A stretch of 9,421 nucleotides of DNA from Deltaproteobacteria bacterium (GTDB taxonomy: Bacteria; SAR324; NAC60-12), in assembly GCA_002730365.1 (NCBI GenBank), contig PBZZ01000113.1:1-9421 (forward strand), in the 5' to 3' direction. The notes under the pieces were generated by a model. The model was not told where the DNA came from. It searched no databases and saw only the letters and a list, made by a program, of their open reading frames with translations. The position numbers and the translations under genes were made by a program. Positions 6,561 through 9,421 of the stretch are shown here, one piece after another (position 1 is the first letter of the stretch; every line of letters begins with the position of its first letter).

Positions 6561-6580
6561 TAGAATTCGTTTTGACGAAT

Positions 6581-6638
6581 CAAAGTCTAAAATCTTCTAG
6601 AAGATGCAATAAAGCTATAGAATAGAAACCAAAGTCTA
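6581..6638 (+). promoter_or_regulatory. Operator-like palindrome flanked by 9-bp direct repeats, upstream of the pentapeptide gene
   Basis: ATCTTCTAGAAGAT (6592-6605) is a perfect 14-bp palindrome. CAAAGTCTA occurs on both sides in the same orientation (6581-6589 and 6630-6638, 49 bases apart). A -10-like TAGAAT (6618-6623) lies between the palindrome and the gene, and TAAAAT (6588-6593) overlaps its left edge. A second small inverted repeat, ATTCGT/ACGAAT with loop TTTG (6565-6580), lies just to the left. The arrangement looks like a regulator-binding region; no regulator gene is in the window. Confidence 0.45.
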
Positions 6639-6648
6639 GGTGCCCAAC

Positions 6649-7296
6649 ATGAGTAAAAACTTATGGAAGAAATTCCCTGTCCTCCTTTTGAGTTTGGCAT
6701 TTTTGGTTCCACCAGTTCACGGATTCAAGGATGAAGATTTAGCAAAATTGCATCGTACGAATGAGTGCATTCGCTGTGATTTAAGCGGTGCTGACTTACG
6801 CTCAGCAAATTTAAGTCGTGCGAATTTGAGATCTTCTAATCTGTCGGGGGCCAACCTCCGTGGGGCGACATTGGACGAAGTTAACCTAAGCTCAGCAGAT
6901 TTAAGTGAGGCTGAGTTGGTTGGAGCTAATCTGCGGAGAGCAAACCTTCACAAGGCTAAGCTCACCACCGCTGACCTCAGTGCTGCAGATCTAACTGCCT
7001 CAGATTTCCGAGAGGTTGACTTGAATGGGGCCAACCTGAGGGGCTCTGATTCACGGGCAACAGATTTTTGGAAAGCAAATTTAAAGGAAGCAATACTCAG
7101 AAATGCTGATATGCGTGAGGCAAATCTATGGGGTGTTGATCTAACCCTAGCTGACATGCGTGGAGCTAATCTAAGCTACACTGATCTCGGAAGTGCAAAT
7201 TTGATGGGTGCAGATACTAGAGCAGCACGTTTTGAATCAGCAACGTTTTGTAACACCAAAATGCCCTCTAAGGAAATGAACCAAAGTGGCTGCTAA
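6649..7296 (+). CDS. Secreted pentapeptide-repeat protein
   Basis: A 215-residue exported protein. It has a Sec-type signal peptide (basic MSKNLWKK, hydrophobic core about 10-20, likely cleavage after VHG at 23-25), a short helix-like linker, the cap NECIRC (38-43), then about 32 uninterrupted pentapeptides (about 44-203) of the A(D/N)Lxx type such as SGADL and RGANL. Such repeats fold into a four-sided right-handed beta-helix, here about eight coils. It ends in CNTKMPSKEMNQSGC, a C-terminal cap with two cysteines; with C40 and C43 this allows capping disulfides in the periplasm. The signal peptide argues against a cytoplasmic gyrase-protecting (Qnr/MfpA-like) role; the actual function is unknown. 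Start choice: ATG 6649 has AGGTG eight to nine bases before it and gives a cleaner signal peptide; the in-frame GTG at 6640 would add three residues. Confidence 0.85.
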   Translation: MSKNLWKKFPVLLLSLAFLVPPVHGFKDEDLAKLHRTNECIRCDLSGADLRSANLSRANLRSSNLSGANLRGATLDEVNLSSADLSEAELVGANLRRANLHKAKLTTADLSAADLTASDFREVDLNGANLRGSDSRATDFWKANLKEAILRNADMREANLWGVDLTLADMRGANLSYTDLGSANLMGADTRAARFESATFCNTKMPSKEMNQSGC

Positions 7297-7317
7297 GTAA
7301 TCTAAAAGATATCCTGT

Positions 7318-7358
7318 AGGATTTGGTACTTGTTCAACAGAAACTATGCCCGAATCCT
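7318..7358 (+). terminator. Candidate terminator of the pentapeptide-repeat gene
   Basis: AGGATTTGG (7318-7326) can pair with CCGAATCCT (7350-7358) as a 9-bp stem with one G-U pair and a 23-base loop, starting 21 bases after the stop codon. A T-rich stretch (GATTTTATTTG, about 7363-7373) follows after a few bases. The long loop and delayed T tract make this a weak call. Beyond it, 7374-7527 shows no gene or RNA that I can identify. Confidence 0.3.
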
Positions 7359-7527
7359 CCAAGATTTTATTTGTCTTCCCGCCGAAAGCCAACTCTTACC
7401 TTTATTCTTCTCGATTCATCACCTGTCAGTTGAATCTTTGATTTCACCTACGAAGATTAAATCAGTACTTGTCAACTTGAAGTGATGACGAGTAATCTAT
7501 CTCTCTATTAAGCAGTAATCTTCTTTG

Positions 7528-7558
7528 TTGAAATTTTATGATCAATCAGAAATATCAT
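7528..7558 (+). promoter_or_regulatory. Candidate promoter directly abutting the tdk start codon
   Basis: TTGAAA (7528-7533) and TATCAT (7553-7558) are 19 bases apart, slightly longer than ideal. The -10 ends seven bases before the TTG start codon, the same distance as in the MFS gene. An alternative -10, TATGAT (7537-7542), has no good -35. Confidence 0.35.
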
Positions 7559-7565
7559 AGGTACT

Positions 7566-8153
7566 TTGGCTAAGCTCTATTTTTACTATTCAGCAATGAA
7601 CGCTGGAAAAACGACGACTTTATTGCAATCCAGCCACAACTATGTTGAGAGGGGAATGAATACGCTCTTACTGAAACCAAAGATTGACGACAGAGATGGA
7701 GCCAATGTAATCCGCTCAAGAATTGGCCTGGAGGCAGAGTCAAAGTTGATTGATAGGGAAGACGACCTTTGGGCAAAAATCTCTTCTGAGCACCATGCTG
7801 AGCAGCTTAATTGTGTCCTGATTGACGAAGCACAATTCCTAAGCAGACTTCAAGTAGAGCAGCTTGGGGAGGTTGTTGATAGCTTGAGGATCCCCGTCTT
7901 GTGTTATGGGCTACGAACCGATTTTCAAGGAGAGTTGTTTGAGGGCAGCAAATGCTTGCTTGCTTGGGCAGATGAGCTAAGAGAGATCAAGACAGTATGC
8001 TATTGTGGTAAAAAAGCAATAATGACAGTTCGATTGAACGAGGAAGGGAAACCTGTGCGAGCTGGCGAACAAATCCACATTGGAGGCAATGAAAGCTACA
8101 CTTCCATGTGCCGCCGACATTTTAAATCTAGCTTGGGTAGTAATGAATCCTGA
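7566..8153 (+). CDS. tdk: Thymidine kinase (type II, TK1-like)
   Basis: A 195-residue cytoplasmic enzyme that phosphorylates deoxythymidine and deoxyuridine with ATP to the 5'-monophosphate for salvage DNA precursor synthesis. It follows E. coli Tdk closely from residue 1: [13 protein letters not shown] (6-18) contains the P-loop, VLIDEAQFL (84-92) holds Walker B Asp87 and the catalytic-base Glu88, and [15 protein letters not shown] (111-125) is the typical phosphate-binding/helix segment. The zinc site is CYC (145, 147) with C182 and H185 in MCRRHF. The nucleoside-gripping lasso is IGGNESY (172-178), giving family-normal length. The start is TTG 7566, which aligns exactly with Met1 of E. coli Tdk; no ATG or Shine-Dalgarno sequence is available. 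It lies 46 bases before the MOSC gene on the same strand, so the two may be cotranscribed. Confidence 0.95.
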   Translation: MAKLYFYYSAMNAGKTTTLLQSSHNYVERGMNTLLLKPKIDDRDGANVIRSRIGLEAESKLIDREDDLWAKISSEHHAEQLNCVLIDEAQFLSRLQVEQLGEVVDSLRIPVLCYGLRTDFQGELFEGSKCLLAWADELREIKTVCYCGKKAIMTVRLNEEGKPVRAGEQIHIGGNESYTSMCRRHFKSSLGSNES

Positions 8154-8190
8154 ACTTTATTGAGTGAAGAAGTGGAAGGATACTTAGGCT

Positions 8191-8213
8191 GTAGAAATTT
8201 TGACGATTTCTAC
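8191..8213 (+). promoter_or_regulatory. Perfect hairpin presenting the MOSC start codon in its loop
   Basis: GTAGAAAT (8191-8198) and ATTTCTAC (8206-8213) are exact reverse complements with a 7-base loop TTTGACG; the TTG start codon (8200-8202) lies in the loop. TAGGCT (8185-8190), a possible -10, directly precedes it, and the nearest purine-rich GGAAGGA (8174-8180) is 19 bases from the start, too far for ordinary pairing. It may act as a translational gate in the RNA or as an operator at the transcription start. Confidence 0.55.
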
Positions 8214-8793
8214 TGGTAAATGTTCAAACATTTCCCCCTCCAATTCTTACCAGGAAGAAGAGAAGACCGTCCTCTCGGCAATCGCGAAAAGTCCGGTTTC
8301 AAGCATTGATAATCAAGTGGTAATTAGATGTGGTTTAGAAGGTCTTCAAGGAGATGAATATGCCGATCTGTCTGTTCATGGTGGTCAAGCTAAAGCCATT
8401 TACTGCTACCCTGTTGAGCACTACGATTATTGGAGAAATGCGATTGAGGCCTCGGATATACACTTTTCTCGTCTAAATCAACACGGTGCTTTTGGCGAAA
8501 ACCTTACGATTGTGGGGATTGTGGAAGATCAGGTTTTTGTTGGCGATGTTTGGAAAACAAATAATGTTGAACTTGTGGTGACCGCTCCACGCGAACCTTG
8601 TTTTAAGTTCAACGCAATCATGGGAGATCGCCTTGCAGGAAAGAAGATGTTTTCTCAAGGACTATGTGGATGGTATTTTTCAGTGAGAAACCCCGGAAGT
8701 TTAAGCGCTGGTGAATCAATCAAAATCTTTCCAGGCCCCCGAAAACGTTCTATCGCAGATATTTTTGAATCATTGGCAAAAAAGAACCTATAA
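8200..8793 (+). CDS. MOSC-domain protein, YiiM-like
   Basis: A 197-residue protein of the MOSC (molybdenum cofactor sulfurase C-terminal) superfamily. The order of motifs follows E. coli YiiM: TGK near the start (5-7), SAIAKSPV (26-33), GLEGLQGDEYADLSVHGG (45-62), YCYPVEHYDYW (68-78), GAFGENLT (96-103), VFVGDVW (112-118), and PREPCFKFN (130-138) with the molybdenum-ligand cysteine at 134. YiiM and YcbX are molybdenum-cofactor enzymes that reduce N-hydroxylated compounds, including the mutagenic base 6-N-hydroxylaminopurine. At 197 residues it is shorter than E. coli YiiM (about 224) and keeps only part of the C-terminal helical extension (RKRSIADIFESLAKK). The start is TTG 8200; a stop four codons upstream and homology of the TGK region leave no better choice. 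It probably shares a transcript with tdk. Confidence 0.85.
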   Translation: MTISTGKCSNISPSNSYQEEEKTVLSAIAKSPVSSIDNQVVIRCGLEGLQGDEYADLSVHGGQAKAIYCYPVEHYDYWRNAIEASDIHFSRLNQHGAFGENLTIVGIVEDQVFVGDVWKTNNVELVVTAPREPCFKFNAIMGDRLAGKKMFSQGLCGWYFSVRNPGSLSAGESIKIFPGPRKRSIADIFESLAKKNL

Positions 8794-8865
8794 TATGCAG
8801 AAAAAAATTATTCACACCACTGAATTTAAGGCAAAAAACATATTTGCATTCTACTACTATAAATT

Positions 8866-9273
8866 TCATAGCTGTTCCTGACACCAATCGTAGTAGGGAA
8901 GCAGTTCTTTTAAAATAACGCTCTTTTTCTCATCAAGAATTATTTCTGCCTCAAGGTTGCTTTCATGAGTTTCGCGCATCAACTGTCGGCAATTCCCACA
9001 CGGTGAAATCACAAAAGTCTTTTCTCGTTCATCCTTCCAAGTAGCAACAATTTTCTTTATGCGATATTCACCTCCTGTGATCATTGCAGCAATTGCGGCG
9101 GTCTCGGCGCAGAAAGTGTTTGATCCAGAAGCAGCACACACACCATGATATATCTGGTTCTGTTGAGAAAGTAGAACACAGCCGACATCTGCAAAAAGAC
9201 TGTCTTTGATTCTTCTTGGCTTAATAAGTAATGCTGCTCTTTTGATTAGAATACTATTTGAAAACTCATTCAT
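8866..9273 (-). CDS. Cytidine deaminase-family protein, possibly blasticidin-S-deaminase-like
   Basis: A 135-residue zinc-dependent deaminase that would convert a cytidine-like nucleoside to the uridine form. The catalytic motifs are complete: CAE at 55-57 (zinc Cys55 and proton-shuttle Glu57) and PCGNCRQ at 91-97 (zinc Cys92 and Cys95). The small tetrameric (about 130-residue) class is indicated by length. GVCAASGSNTFCAE differs from the 'GvNvEnaSy...CAE' of standard cytidine deaminases, lacking the N-x-E nucleoside-binding pair. Together with the ending LKELLPYYDW it resembles blasticidin S deaminase and related small deaminases, so the substrate may not be plain cytidine. The start is ATG 9273-9271 on the minus strand. 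It faces the MOSC gene tail to tail; the 72-base gap holds only a weak 5-bp hairpin. Confidence 0.8.
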   Translation of the reverse strand: MNEFSNSILIKRAALLIKPRRIKDSLFADVGCVLLSQQNQIYHGVCAASGSNTFCAETAAIAAMITGGEYRIKKIVATWKDEREKTFVISPCGNCRQLMRETHESNLEAEIILDEKKSVILKELLPYYDWCQEQL

Positions 9274-9281
9274 TACATTGA

Positions 9282-9287
9282 TTTATA
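9282..9287 (-). promoter_or_regulatory. -10-like TATAAA before the deaminase gene
   Basis: On the minus strand TATAAA lies eight bases before the deaminase ATG, with no Shine-Dalgarno sequence between them and no recognisable -35. This is a third case of a -10-like hexamer almost touching a start codon. The remaining bases to the window end are AT-rich and contain only a short palindrome (GGTTAACC, 9368-9375). Confidence 0.3.
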
Positions 9288-9421
9288 ATTTCTTTTTTTG
9301 CTTAAAAGTTTCTTAAAAATAAATTTTACCGTTTCCTCAATCAGCAAAATAAACTCTGTACTAAAAGGGTTAACCAAAAATTTTATCTGACGAATTACTC
9401 AAGCTCTGAAACCAGTTCAAA

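Noticed and set aside
6572..6600. TTGACG (6572-6577) as a -35 element for the pentapeptide gene
   Set aside because: The hexamer at a 17-base spacing is TTCTAG, a poor -10, and better -10 candidates are about 40 bases away.
7326..7476. Near-repeat GTACTTGTTCAAC (7326-7338) and GTACTTGTCAAC (7465-7476)
   Set aside because: Only two short copies differing by one base in an AT-rich gap, with no periodicity or dyad; too weak to call a repeat element.
8831..8847. GCAAA/TTTGC hairpin between the convergent MOSC and deaminase genes as a terminator
   Set aside because: A 5-bp AT-rich stem with a 7-base loop and no proper T tract on either strand is too weak.

Overview
The window reads as a fairly AT-rich bacterial chromosome segment (by eye, low 40s % GC) from a Gram-negative organism. 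Evidence for this is a Tat-exported periplasmic solute-binding protein, an E. coli-type thymidine kinase with near identity around the nucleotide-binding loop, and a secreted pentapeptide-repeat protein of a kind common in aquatic bacteria. A marine proteobacterium or SAR324-like lineage would fit, but the sequence alone does not prove it. TGA ends several genes at well-defined boundaries, so the standard code is in use.

Layout. (1) Bases 2-157 are the 3' end of an unidentified gene. (2) Bases 454-4485 form a tight four-gene operon for a complete PotABCD-type ABC importer: binding protein, two permeases and ATPase. The last three genes overlap by 1 and 4 bases, a strong hairpin sits between the binding-protein and permease genes, and a hairpin terminator closes the operon. 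(3) Bases 4691-5887 encode a 12-helix MFS transporter starting with GTG seven bases after a perfect TATAAT, which suggests a leaderless message. (4) Bases 5888-6648 hold no large gene but are not empty. They contain a possible 32-codon minus-strand ORF and two tandem homologous single-helix micro-ORFs; the second has TGA where the first has a tryptophan. They end with a 14-bp palindrome bracketed by a 9-bp direct repeat just upstream of the next gene. (5) Bases 6649-7296 encode a secreted pentapeptide-repeat protein with about 32 uninterrupted repeats. (6) Bases 7566-9273 hold thymidine kinase (tdk), a YiiM-like MOSC protein and, convergently, a cytidine/blasticidin-type deaminase.

How they fit together. 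The ABC importer and MFS carrier are the transport half of the window; neither ligand can be read from sequence. The right-hand genes all touch nucleosides or base analogues: Tdk phosphorylates deoxythymidine/deoxyuridine, YiiM-type MOSC proteins reduce N-hydroxylated bases, and the deaminase acts on cytidine-like nucleosides. A salvage or sanitation group is a reasonable inference, not a demonstrated system.

Translation initiation is split. The importer genes use ATG, with strong Shine-Dalgarno sequences before the binding protein and second permease. The MFS, tdk and MOSC genes use GTG or TTG without a usable Shine-Dalgarno sequence, close behind -10-like hexamers; the MOSC start lies in the loop of a perfect hairpin. 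No tRNA, rRNA, CRISPR array, insertion sequence or phage gene was recognised.
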